NCBI GenBank assembly: GCA_035492455.1
Contig: DATJJE010000071.1
Coordinates: 186,001-250,000, forward strand
Direction: 5' to 3'
DNA length: 64,000 nucleotides
Source of the DNA: Gp6-AA40 sp035492455
GTDB lineage: Bacteria > Acidobacteriota > Vicinamibacteria > Vicinamibacterales > UBA2999
The stretch's first letter is position 1. The number at the start of each line of letters is the position of its first letter. Shown in pieces: positions 57,487 through 64,000 of this stretch. The notes under the pieces were generated by a model, which had not been told where the DNA came from, did not search any database, and was given only the letters and a program-made list of their open reading frames with translations. Position numbers and translations under genes: made by a program.

Positions 57487-57912
57487 ATGATCGGACCACT
57501 ACTTACAGGGCTGTGGACTACCTTCCGGCACATGTTCAAGCCGAAGGTGGCGGTGAATTATCCGTACCAGAAGGTGCCGATGTTCCCGAAGTATCGCGGC
57601 AAGCAGGTGCTGATGCGCGATGAGAACGGCCTGGAGAAGTGCGTCGCGTGCGGCCTGTGCTCGGTTGCCTGCCCGGCTGACGCGATTTATCTAGAAGCGG
57701 CGGAAAACGACGGCACCGTGATGGCCGGCCCGCGCTACGCGAAGGTCTACCAGATTCACAAGATGCGCTGCATCTTCTGCGGATATTGCGAAGAAGCGTG
57801 CCCGGTCTCGGCCATTTTCATGGGCAAGGACTACGAGCTCGCGGTCTACAGCAAGGACGATTTCATCTGGGACAAGACCGATTTGCTGGTCCCGGCACCG
57901 GCGTCAAAATAA
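57487..57912 (+). CDS. nuoI: NADH-quinone oxidoreductase subunit I
   Basis: A 141-residue 8Fe ferredoxin-like subunit of complex I. It binds two [4Fe-4S] clusters, with ligands C52, C55, C58 (CVACGLC) plus C105, and C95, C98, C101 (CIFCGYC) plus C62. The N-terminus FRHMFKPKVAVNYPYQ and the KYRGKQVLMRDENGLEKC lead-in are typical of NuoI. No other nuo gene is adjacent, so the subunit is encoded apart from the main operon. It runs into the phosphoesterase gene. Confidence 0.95.
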   Translation: MIGPLLTGLWTTFRHMFKPKVAVNYPYQKVPMFPKYRGKQVLMRDENGLEKCVACGLCSVACPADAIYLEAAENDGTVMAGPRYAKVYQIHKMRCIFCGYCEEACPVSAIFMGKDYELAVYSKDDFIWDKTDLLVPAPASK

Positions 57913-58586
57913 TCGGCGCGCTCGCCGATATCCACGGCAACTTCGATGCGATGGGCGCCGCGATGCGGCGTCATCCCGAGGTTCCGTTCTGGATCTGCGT
58001 GGGAGATGTCGCCAGCCGCACGGGCACGTATCCTGAGCCGCCCAAGCCGCTCTACTGGATCAAGGGGAACAACGAGGATTTCGATCGCATCGCGGCATGG
58101 CAAGCGGGTCGCGATCTGGTGCCGAACCTCCATTTCATCCCGAACGGAACGGCGTGCATGGTGGGGCCGCTGAGAATCGCGGGGCTCGGTGGCACGTATG
58201 CGCCCACATGGATTGAGACGCCTGCCGCGCAGTTGCCGCACCACAAGCTGGCAGACGACAAGCGCCGCCACTTCGTCCGCGAAGAGGTTGATGCCTGCAG
58301 GGAGATGCGCGGCGTCGACATCTTCATGACGCATGAGGCGGCGCGTCCGTTCGTCATCGTTGACGAGCCGAAGCCCGGAAAGCGAGCGCTGCGTCGCGAC
58401 GCGGGGAAGCCCGCCATCAACGATGTCCTTGCATCGATGAAGCCGCGGCTGCACCTTTGCGGTCATCATCACCGGTTCGTCGAGACCATGAGGGAAGGCG
58501 TACGTTCCGTGTGCATCGACCGGATCAATCGGTCGTATCTGCTCATCGATGTTGATACGCTGGAGTACCACAAGGTTGATCAATAA
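57903..58586 (+). CDS. Metallophosphoesterase; start codon not evident
   Basis: About 227 residues. The family motifs are IIGALADIHGNFD, CVGDVA, IKGNNEDF and LHLCGHHHRF. The sequence shows no ATG, GTG or TTG where homologues begin: the expected first codons are GTC AAA ATA ATC at 57903. An in-frame ATG at 57786 would overlap nuoI by 127 bases and add unrelated residues. The nuoI stop (TCAAAATAA) adjoins this point, so a -1 slip there or an unusual start (ATA/ATC) is possible. The substrate is unknown. It overlaps the metF fusion by 11 bases. Confidence 0.75.
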   Translation, partial: VKIIGALADIHGNFDAMGAAMRRHPEVPFWICVGDVASRTGTYPEPPKPLYWIKGNNEDFDRIAAWQAGRDLVPNLHFIPNGTACMVGPLRIAGLGGTYAPTWIETPAAQLPHHKLADDKRRHFVREEVDACREMRGVDIFMTHEAARPFVIVDEPKPGKRALRRDAGKPAINDVLASMKPRLHLCGHHHRFVETMREGVRSVCIDRINRSYLLIDVDTLEYHKVDQ

Positions 58587-60453
58587 GCCGTTCTTGGAGG
58601 CGCTCGACCAGCGCGTGCTCGTGTGCGACGGCGCGATGGGGACGATGCTGTACGCCAAGGGCGTCTTCATCAACCGCTGTTTCGACTCGCTGAACGTGAT
58701 GTCGCCGGACACGGTGACGGAAATTCATCAGGATTACGTGCGCGCCGGCGCCGACGTGCTCGAGACCAACACGTTCGGTGCCAATCGCATCAAGCTGCGT
58801 TCGTTCGGTCTCGGCGACAAGGTGCGCGACATCAACGTCGAAGGCGCGCGCATCACTCGTCGGGCCGCGCGCGATCAGGCGTATGTCGCCGGCGCGATCG
58901 GCCCGCTCGGCGTGCGCATCGAGCCCTGGGGCAAGATGGGAACCGACGAAGCGGAGGCCTACTTCCGAGAGCAGGCCGACGCGCTCGCCGAAGGCGGCGT
59001 CGATCTGTTCATCCTCGAGACCTTCCGCGATCTCAACGAGATGGGCGCGGCGATTGCCGCGGTGCGCAGCGTCTCGGAGTTGCCGATTGTCGCGCAGATG
59101 ACGATCGAAGACGACGGCAACAGCCTCGATGGCACACCGCCGGAACAGTTCGCGCCGGAGATGGAGCGTCGGGGCGCGGATGTCGTCGGGGTGAACTGCA
59201 GCATCGGCCCTGCTCACATGCTGGAAACCGTGGAACGCATGGCGGGGGTTACCCGGGCGCGTCTGTCGGCACAGCCGAATGCGGGACGTCCGCGCGACAT
59301 CGAAGGCCGCAACATTTACCTGTCGTCGCCCGAATACCTCGCTTCCTACGCGCGACGGTTCGCGCAGCAGGGCGTGCGCCTCGTCGGCGGCTGCTGCGGG
59401 ACGACGCCGGAACATATCCGGCAGATGAAGACGGCGATTAAACAGATGAACGCCGGCAGATCCGCCGCCGCATCACCGGTGGGGCGAGCCCCGTCGGGGT
59501 CGCCCGGCGTGCCCGACATGGCGCGCCCTGCGGCGACGGTTGACGTCATTCCGCGCGCCGAAAAATCACAATTTGCAGCGACGCTTGCCGCCGGTCGTTT
59601 CGCAACGATCGTCGAACTGCTGCCGCCGAAAGGCTTCGCCGGCGACGATGTCGTGGAGCAGGCACGCGCGCTGAAAATCCGCGGCGTCGACGTCGTCAAC
59701 ATCCCCGATGGCCCGCGCGGGCCGCGCATGAGCGCGCTTGCGCTGGCGGTGCTTATTCAGCAGAAGGCCGGCATCGAAACGGTGCTGCAGTTCTCGTGTC
59801 GCGATCGCACCCTGCTGGGTATGCAGTCGGATTTGCTTGGCGCGCACGCGATGGGCATCCGCAATGTTGTCGCCGTAACAGGGAAAGCGCGCACGGTTGC
59901 TGACTATCCGGATGCAACGACGGTGTTTGATGTCGACTCAGTCGGTCTGACGAACGTCATCACGCGCCTCAATCGGGGCCTCGACATCGCCGGTCAGGGC
60001 ATCGGCGCTCCAGCGGCGTTTCACCTCGGCGTCAGAGTGAATCCGGGCGCGGAAGATCTCGACGCGGAGGTAAAGCGCTTCGAATACAAGGTCGAAGCGG
60101 GCGCGGAGTTCGCAATCACACGTCCGGTCTTCGATGCCGCAACGTTCGAGCGGCTGCACAAACGCATCGCATCCGCCAAGATCCCGATTCTTGTCGGCGT
60201 CTGGCCCTTCGAGAACGTCATCGACGCCGAATTCATGGCGAACGAAGTGCCGGGGATTCGCGTTCCTGATCAGGTGCTGGATCGCATGCGCAGCGCGCGC
60301 AGTGATGATGAGGCGTCTGCACAGGGAATCGCGATTGCACGCGAGACCCTGGTTGCCGTCCGCGGCCTGGTGCAGGGCGTTCACATTGCCGCCCCTGGTG
60401 GGCGAATTGATGCCGCTCTCGCCGTGCTGGATGGGATCGGCGTTGGCAGCTGA
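58576..60453 (+). CDS. Bifunctional homocysteine S-methyltransferase / methylenetetrahydrofolate reductase
   Basis: A 625-residue fusion of two one-carbon enzymes. Residues about 1-290: zinc-dependent homocysteine methyltransferase (VLVCDGAMGTMLYAKG, ETNTFGANRIKL) with zinc ligands C208 (GVNCSIGP) and C273-C274 (VGGCCGTTP). Residues about 345-610: flavoprotein MTHFR (TIVELLPPKG, VVAVTGKARTVAD). The two are joined by a Pro/Gly/Ala-rich linker containing a GC palindrome. Together they make methyl-THF and methylate homocysteine, as in YitJ-type proteins. Start is TTG at 58576, inside the phosphoesterase end. Confidence 0.94.
   Translation: MINKPFLEALDQRVLVCDGAMGTMLYAKGVFINRCFDSLNVMSPDTVTEIHQDYVRAGADVLETNTFGANRIKLRSFGLGDKVRDINVEGARITRRAARDQAYVAGAIGPLGVRIEPWGKMGTDEAEAYFREQADALAEGGVDLFILETFRDLNEMGAAIAAVRSVSELPIVAQMTIEDDGNSLDGTPPEQFAPEMERRGADVVGVNCSIGPAHMLETVERMAGVTRARLSAQPNAGRPRDIEGRNIYLSSPEYLASYARRFAQQGVRLVGGCCGTTPEHIRQMKTAIKQMNAGRSAAASPVGRAPSGSPGVPDMARPAATVDVIPRAEKSQFAATLAAGRFATIVELLPPKGFAGDDVVEQARALKIRGVDVVNIPDGPRGPRMSALALAVLIQQKAGIETVLQFSCRDRTLLGMQSDLLGAHAMGIRNVVAVTGKARTVADYPDATTVFDVDSVGLTNVITRLNRGLDIAGQGIGAPAAFHLGVRVNPGAEDLDAEVKRFEYKVEAGAEFAITRPVFDAATFERLHKRIASAKIPILVGVWPFENVIDAEFMANEVPGIRVPDQVLDRMRSARSDDEASAQGIAIARETLVAVRGLVQGVHIAAPGGRIDAALAVLDGIGVGS
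59481..59506. repeat. GGGCGAGCCCC hairpin in the metF-fusion linker
   Basis: GGGGCGAGCCCCGTCGGGGT then CGCCC: GGGCGA pairs with TCGCCC and CCCC with GGGG with one bulged G. It encodes the interdomain linker (VGRAPSGSPG). Confidence 0.5.
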
Positions 60454-60465
60454 CGCGTTTTTAGC

Positions 60466-60494
60466 TTGTTGCGATACGGCTCAGAAGTTATAGT
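60466..60494 (+). promoter_or_regulatory. Sigma-70-type promoter before the methyltransferase gene
   Basis: TTGTTG (60466-60471) and TATAGT (60489-60494) with a 17-base spacer, 12 bases before the ATG at 60507. Confidence 0.55.
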
Positions 60495-60506
60495 CAGGCC
60501 TTCATA

Positions 60507-61190
60507 ATGCTCTTCGACCGTGAGAACGAGGATTTTGCATCCGACGTTGCGACGCGAGCACTCTCAGTAACAGCCGTCGAAAACGACTTCGTCACGCGGG
60601 TTTACGAAAAGCTCGCGAAGGTCTACGACCTCATCTTCGGCCCCACCTTGCATCACGGCCGGCTGGTTGCCATCGAACGCATGGGTATCAAGCCCGGCGA
60701 CCGCGTGCTGGAAGTCGGGGTCGGCACCGGCATAAACACATCGTTATATCCACACGACTGCAGCGTTACCGGCATCGATCTCTCCGCGTCGATGCTCGAG
60801 AAGGCGCGCGAACGGGTGCGCCGCGAAGGTCTGCGTCACGTACGCCTGCATGAGATGGACGCGGCGCAGCTCATCTTCGCCGACGACACCTTCGATATCG
60901 TCTACGCACCGTACCTGGTCAGCGTCGTGCCCGACCCGATCCAGGTCGTCAAGGAGATGCGGCGCGTCTGTAAGCGCGGTGGAAAGATCGTCATTGTCAA
61001 CCACTTCCGCAGCGCGAACCCGATCCTCTCCCGTCTCGAACGTGCCATCTCGCCTTTCACCGTGCACGTTGGCTTCAAGTCGGACCTCGATCTGCCTGGT
61101 TTCCTCGCGCAGGCGGACCTGCAGCCGCTGTCCATTGCAAAGGTGAACTTCCCTAAGATCTGGTCGCTGGTGATCTGCGCGAAGGACTAA
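60507..61190 (+). CDS. Class I SAM-dependent methyltransferase, PmtA-like
   Basis: A 227-residue soluble enzyme. SAM motif I is DRVLEVGVGTGINTSLY, motif II VTGIDLSASMLEKAR, and post-motif DDTFDIVYAPYLVSVVPDP. The N-terminal YEKLAKVYDLIFGPTLHHGR and overall length fit bacterial phosphatidylethanolamine N-methyltransferases (PmtA) and close relatives such as UbiE-type enzymes. A likely role is phosphatidylcholine or methylated PE formation; substrate is inference. Confidence 0.85.
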   Translation: MLFDRENEDFASDVATRALSVTAVENDFVTRVYEKLAKVYDLIFGPTLHHGRLVAIERMGIKPGDRVLEVGVGTGINTSLYPHDCSVTGIDLSASMLEKARERVRREGLRHVRLHEMDAAQLIFADDTFDIVYAPYLVSVVPDPIQVVKEMRRVCKRGGKIVIVNHFRSANPILSRLERAISPFTVHVGFKSDLDLPGFLAQADLQPLSIAKVNFPKIWSLVICAKD

Positions 61191-61293
61191 GCGCGAAAGC
61201 GGCTCCGTACTCCCAAATCCGCCGGGCACCTGCATCGCCGCGCATCACGGCGCGAAATAGACGAAACAGAACCGGAACGCATATCCTCTCGTC

Positions 61294-62526
61294 ATGAAAA
61301 AACTCGTCGCGACTGCGTGTGTCCTGCTACTCGCGTGCGTGGCGCCGCTGGCGGCCGCCGCCCAGAATCTCGTCATCTCGAACGCGCGCATCATAGTGGG
61401 CAACGGCTCCGTCATCGAATCCGGCTCCCTCGTCATTCGCGACGGCCGCATCGTGTCGGTTGGCGCGCCGACGCCCGCGCCGGCGGGCGCGCGGCAGATC
61501 GATGCGCGCGGCATGACGCTGATGCCAGGCTTGATCGACGGCCATCGCCACATCATCTCGGGCAACGCGGAGCAGTGGTTCAACAGCGCGCCGCAGCGCA
61601 TGCAGGAGTTCCTCGAGGCCGGCTATACGACGCTCCTCGCCGGCGGCGGACCCGCCGAAGGCAACCTCGAACTGAAGCGCCGCATCGATTCCGGCCAGCT
61701 CAAAGGGCCGCGTGTGATCCCGGCCGCGCAGGTGAATTTGAACAACATGACACCCGATCAGGCGCGCGCCGAGCTGCGCAGGCTCGTCGGGTTGGGCATC
61801 AAGTTCATCGGCGAAGAGACGATCAATCCGAAGCCGCCCACGCCGACGCAGCTCGAAAACCTGCGCGCGCTCGTCGATGAAAGCAAGAAGGCGGGAGCGC
61901 TGGTCATGGTCCATGCCGTCAGTCCCGAAGCGATGATCGCTGCGGTGGACGCGGGCGTGCCGCTGTTGGTCCACACCCCGCACTACGGATGGCTGACGGA
62001 CGCGGATGCGAAGAAGGTCGCAGCTGCGGGCGTGCCGACGCTGTCGTGCACGGCATTCGGCGTGCCGCTATTCAACGTGTTCAACCAGGACAACGTGCCG
62101 ACCTTCCGTGACGGCAAGAAGTGGCCCGACGACATCATCGATGGCGAAGGCCGCGGTCGGGAAGCGGGCTACAAAGCCGTGAACGCGCGCACGTTGTGGG
62201 ACAACGGCGTCGTCTACGGCTTCGGCACCGACACAGGCTATCTGCCAGTGAAGGGTCTGGCGCAAGAGCTCAAGGTCCTCAATCTGATGTTATCGATGAG
62301 AGACATCGTCAAGTTGATGGGACCCAACACCGCGGCATTCGTGCAAATGAGCAAAGACATCGGCACGCTCGAACCGGGCAAACTGGCCGACATCGTCGTT
62401 TTCCCGGCGAACCCGCTCGACGGCTACTGGAACATGCTCAACGCCACACTGGTGATCAAAGGCGGCGAAGTCGTTGTGGACAAGCGGGGCAACAAACCTC
62501 TCGACGTCGCTGGGCCCAAGCGATAG
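61294..62526 (+). CDS. Secreted imidazolonepropionase-like amidohydrolase
   Basis: A 410-residue metal-dependent hydrolase with signal peptide (ATACVLLLACVAPLAAAAQ). Amidohydrolase landmarks: MPGLIDGHRHIIS (HxH), IGEETIN, VHAVSPEAM and VHTPHYGW, and the metal Asp in GFGTDTGY. The end GKLADIVVFPANPLDGYWNM is typical. Possible activities include peptidase or lactonase in the periplasm. A later GntR gene follows closely. Confidence 0.9.
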   Translation: MKKLVATACVLLLACVAPLAAAAQNLVISNARIIVGNGSVIESGSLVIRDGRIVSVGAPTPAPAGARQIDARGMTLMPGLIDGHRHIISGNAEQWFNSAPQRMQEFLEAGYTTLLAGGGPAEGNLELKRRIDSGQLKGPRVIPAAQVNLNNMTPDQARAELRRLVGLGIKFIGEETINPKPPTPTQLENLRALVDESKKAGALVMVHAVSPEAMIAAVDAGVPLLVHTPHYGWLTDADAKKVAAAGVPTLSCTAFGVPLFNVFNQDNVPTFRDGKKWPDDIIDGEGRGREAGYKAVNARTLWDNGVVYGFGTDTGYLPVKGLAQELKVLNLMLSMRDIVKLMGPNTAAFVQMSKDIGTLEPGKLADIVVFPANPLDGYWNMLNATLVIKGGEVVVDKRGNKPLDVAGPKR

Positions 62527-62541
62527 GATTTGCCGCACACG

Positions 62542-63234
62542 ATGAGAGCCGCAGCGGAAACCGCCAGTCTCGCGGCGGAAGCCTACAGCGTGGTGCGTCA
62601 GCGCATCGCGCGCGGCGAGCTTGTGCTCGGCCAGGCGGTCTCGCGCCGGCAGATCGCCGCCGAGTTGGGGATGAGCTTTCTACCCGTCACCGAAGCGTTG
62701 CTTCGCCTCGAGTTCGAAGGCTTGCTCGAAAGCCGGCCGCGCGCGGGCACGCGCGTGCGCATTCCCTCACCGCAGGACGTCGAGGGCAATTACATCGTCC
62801 GTCAGGCGCTCGAAACGCGCGCAGCGATTCTGTTCTCGCAGGTGGCGACGCCGGCCGAGCGATCGCAGCTACGGCGGCTCGCCGCACGTGTCGACGCATT
62901 GTCGATGAAATCGGATCGGTCGATGTATGTAACGCTGCACGTGAAGCTGCATCAGCGCATTGCCGAGTGCGCCCGCTGTGACGCGTTGAGCGAGGCTATC
63001 GAGCGGACGCACGCGATGGCGATGATCTGGTACTGCGTGATGCGGCAGCCGTCTCCGGACGACTCACCGCGGCGGCATCAGGAGCTCATCGAGGAGATTC
63101 TCAGCGCCGACGAGATGCGCATCTCGAAGGCGGTTCGCGAACACGTGGACGTGGGCAGGAGACACACCCTCGAGGTGCTGGAACCGTATTTCAAGACCGC
63201 GAGCGGCAGGTTCTCGCGAAGCAGGCGCGCGTAG
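62542..63234 (+). CDS. GntR family regulator, FCD (FadR) subgroup
   Basis: A 230-residue regulator. The N-terminal winged helix (LAAEAYSVVRQRIARGELVL, QIAAELGMSFLPVTEALLRL, GLLESRPRAGTRVRIP) is followed by the all-helical FCD ligand domain (YIVRQALETRAAILFSQVA), with His residues in LHVKLHQRI and HQELIEEIL that may bind a metal. The ATG at 62542 is used; a TTG at 62530 is an alternative. It may control the adjacent amidohydrolase and the convergent transporter. Confidence 0.92.
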   Translation: MRAAAETASLAAEAYSVVRQRIARGELVLGQAVSRRQIAAELGMSFLPVTEALLRLEFEGLLESRPRAGTRVRIPSPQDVEGNYIVRQALETRAAILFSQVATPAERSQLRRLAARVDALSMKSDRSMYVTLHVKLHQRIAECARCDALSEAIERTHAMAMIWYCVMRQPSPDDSPRRHQELIEEILSADEMRISKAVREHVDVGRRHTLEVLEPYFKTASGRFSRSRRA

Positions 63235-63243
63235 ACCCCGGCG

Positions 63244-64000
63244 TCAGCCGGCCTTTGCCATATCAGTCGCCTGACCGAGCTTCGTTCCCACCACAAACCG
63301 CAGCGAGAACATCGCGATGGCTGATATCGACGCCGGAATCGCTGCCGCCAGGAACATATCCCGCGTCGACCAGTGCGCGCCCATGAACATGCCGCCGATC
63401 GCAGGTCCGACGATCGCGCCGATGCGGCCAACACCCAGCCCCGCTCCGATGCCCGTCGAGCGGATATAAGTCGGATAGAACGCGCCCGAGAGCGCATTCA
63501 GCCCTGGCTGACTCCCGGTGACGCACCAGCCCGCGATGAAGACGATGACGAAGAGGAGCGCGAGCGAAACGGACGGCTGGCCGATCAGCGCCACGCTGAT
63601 GGCGGCGATGACGAACGTCACGCTCATGATGCGCACGAACCCGCCGCGCGCCACGAGCCAGGCGAGCCCGATGGTTCCCAGCATGCCGCCGACCTGATTC
63701 ACGGTCCCCACGAGCAGGGCGGTCTGTCGCGAATAGCCAGCATCGCTCATGACTGTCGGCAGCCAGCTCGCGAGCGAGTAGAGATTCAACAGGTTCATGA
63801 AGTTGACGATCCAGAAGATGATCGTTGCCACGGCGCGGCCTTCCCGGAACAAATGGCTGATAGGTACGCCGGCCTTGTTCTCCTCACGGGCGACGAACTG
63901 ATCGTTCCCGGTCGCATTGAGCGAGGGATCAACCTCGTTCAGCCATTGTGCGAGCTTTGCCGGATTCTTGCCGCGCAGTGCCATGAACTGCAGCGATTCG
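63244..64000 (-). CDS. MFS transporter, aromatic-acid (AAHS-like), N-terminal part off the window
   Basis: The minus-strand frame is open to the window edge, so only the C-terminal half is present (about 250 residues, six helices). The segment ESLQFMALRGKNP, then a long hydrophilic loop and FWIVNFMNLLNLYSLASWLP, matches aromatic acid:H+ symporters such as PcaK. GSQPGLNALSGAFYPTYIRSTG is the conserved TM10 region. Likely substrate is a benzoate-type acid. Convergent with the GntR gene, 9 bases apart. Confidence 0.85.
   Translation of the reverse strand, partial: ESLQFMALRGKNPAKLAQWLNEVDPSLNATGNDQFVAREENKAGVPISHLFREGRAVATIIFWIVNFMNLLNLYSLASWLPTVMSDAGYSRQTALLVGTVNQVGGMLGTIGLAWLVARGGFVRIMSVTFVIAAISVALIGQPSVSLALLFVIVFIAGWCVTGSQPGLNALSGAFYPTYIRSTGIGAGLGVGRIGAIVGPAIGGMFMGAHWSTRDMFLAAAIPASISAIAMFSLRFVVGTKLGQATDMAKAG

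Noticed and set aside
58576..60506. SAM or cobalamin riboswitch near the metF fusion
   Set aside because: The gene overlaps the upstream phosphoesterase, leaving no leader, and the 53 bases downstream contain only a promoter-like pair.

Overview
The window is a continuous stretch of high-GC chromosomal DNA, densely coding on both strands. It most likely comes from a soil-type Acidobacteriota, probably the Vicinamibacteria side. This rests on family content rather than a marker gene: a VWFA-related acidobacterial-type protein, a caa3 oxidase operon with CtaG, a lectin-like Gly-rich secreted protein, CarD, Rex-MoaC, and many two-component systems. I see no rRNA, prophage, insertion sequence or CRISPR array. 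One tRNA-Leu(CAA) is present.

Layout. 1-2.8 kb: the end of an FAD oxidoreductase, pncB and a YtxJ-like thiol protein. 2.8-11.3 kb: one translationally coupled operon running from a lanthanide-type quinoprotein alcohol dehydrogenase (XoxF-like), its XoxJ-like partner and a cytochrome c lipoprotein directly into a caa3-type cytochrome c oxidase (CtaC, CtaD, CtaE, a small membrane protein, and CtaG fused in frame to a second cytochrome c). 11.3-17.3 kb: DoxX, an ECF sigma factor, a histidine kinase, a SpoIIAA-like protein, a REC-MEDS regulator, the tRNA and small zinc-ribbon-like proteins. 17.2-27.7 kb: secreted proteins, an HME-type RND efflux system (CzcCBA-like), a glycosyltransferase and a lectin-like protein. 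27.8-32.4 kb: a hybrid kinase and the agmatine-to-putrescine genes aguA and aguB.

32.36-38.2 kb is the most interesting region. A leaderless 36-codon ORF with a Cys-X-Cys-X-Cys-X-Cys run is followed by mutually exclusive antiterminator and terminator hairpins. Downstream lie thrB, thrC, a siroheme synthase and a siroheme sulfite/nitrite reductase. The arrangement reads as a cysteine-responsive transcription attenuator controlling sulfur assimilation together with O-phosphohomoserine metabolism.

38.2-50.9 kb: a NarL-type two-component system, a ferritin-like/PRC-barrel fusion, a metallopeptidase plus ATP-grasp pair, a possible structured RNA, carD, plsC, a VWA protein, an Ig-like protein and an OPT transporter. 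50.9-64 kb: rex-moaC, a D-2-hydroxyacid dehydrogenase, envelope proteins, a CDF transporter, signal peptidase I, a LytS/LytTR pair, a lone nuoI, a phosphoesterase, a homocysteine methyltransferase-MTHFR fusion, a methyltransferase, an amidohydrolase, a GntR regulator and the C-terminal half of an MFS transporter.

A second theme is the number of short imperfect tandem or palindromic repeats at gene borders. Several run into coding sequence: the xoxJ N-terminus, the CtaG-cytochrome junction, the siroheme synthase linker, the MoaC C-terminus, and linkers in AguA, the LytTR regulator and the MetF fusion. Functions are assigned from motifs and remembered family features only; no database search was possible.
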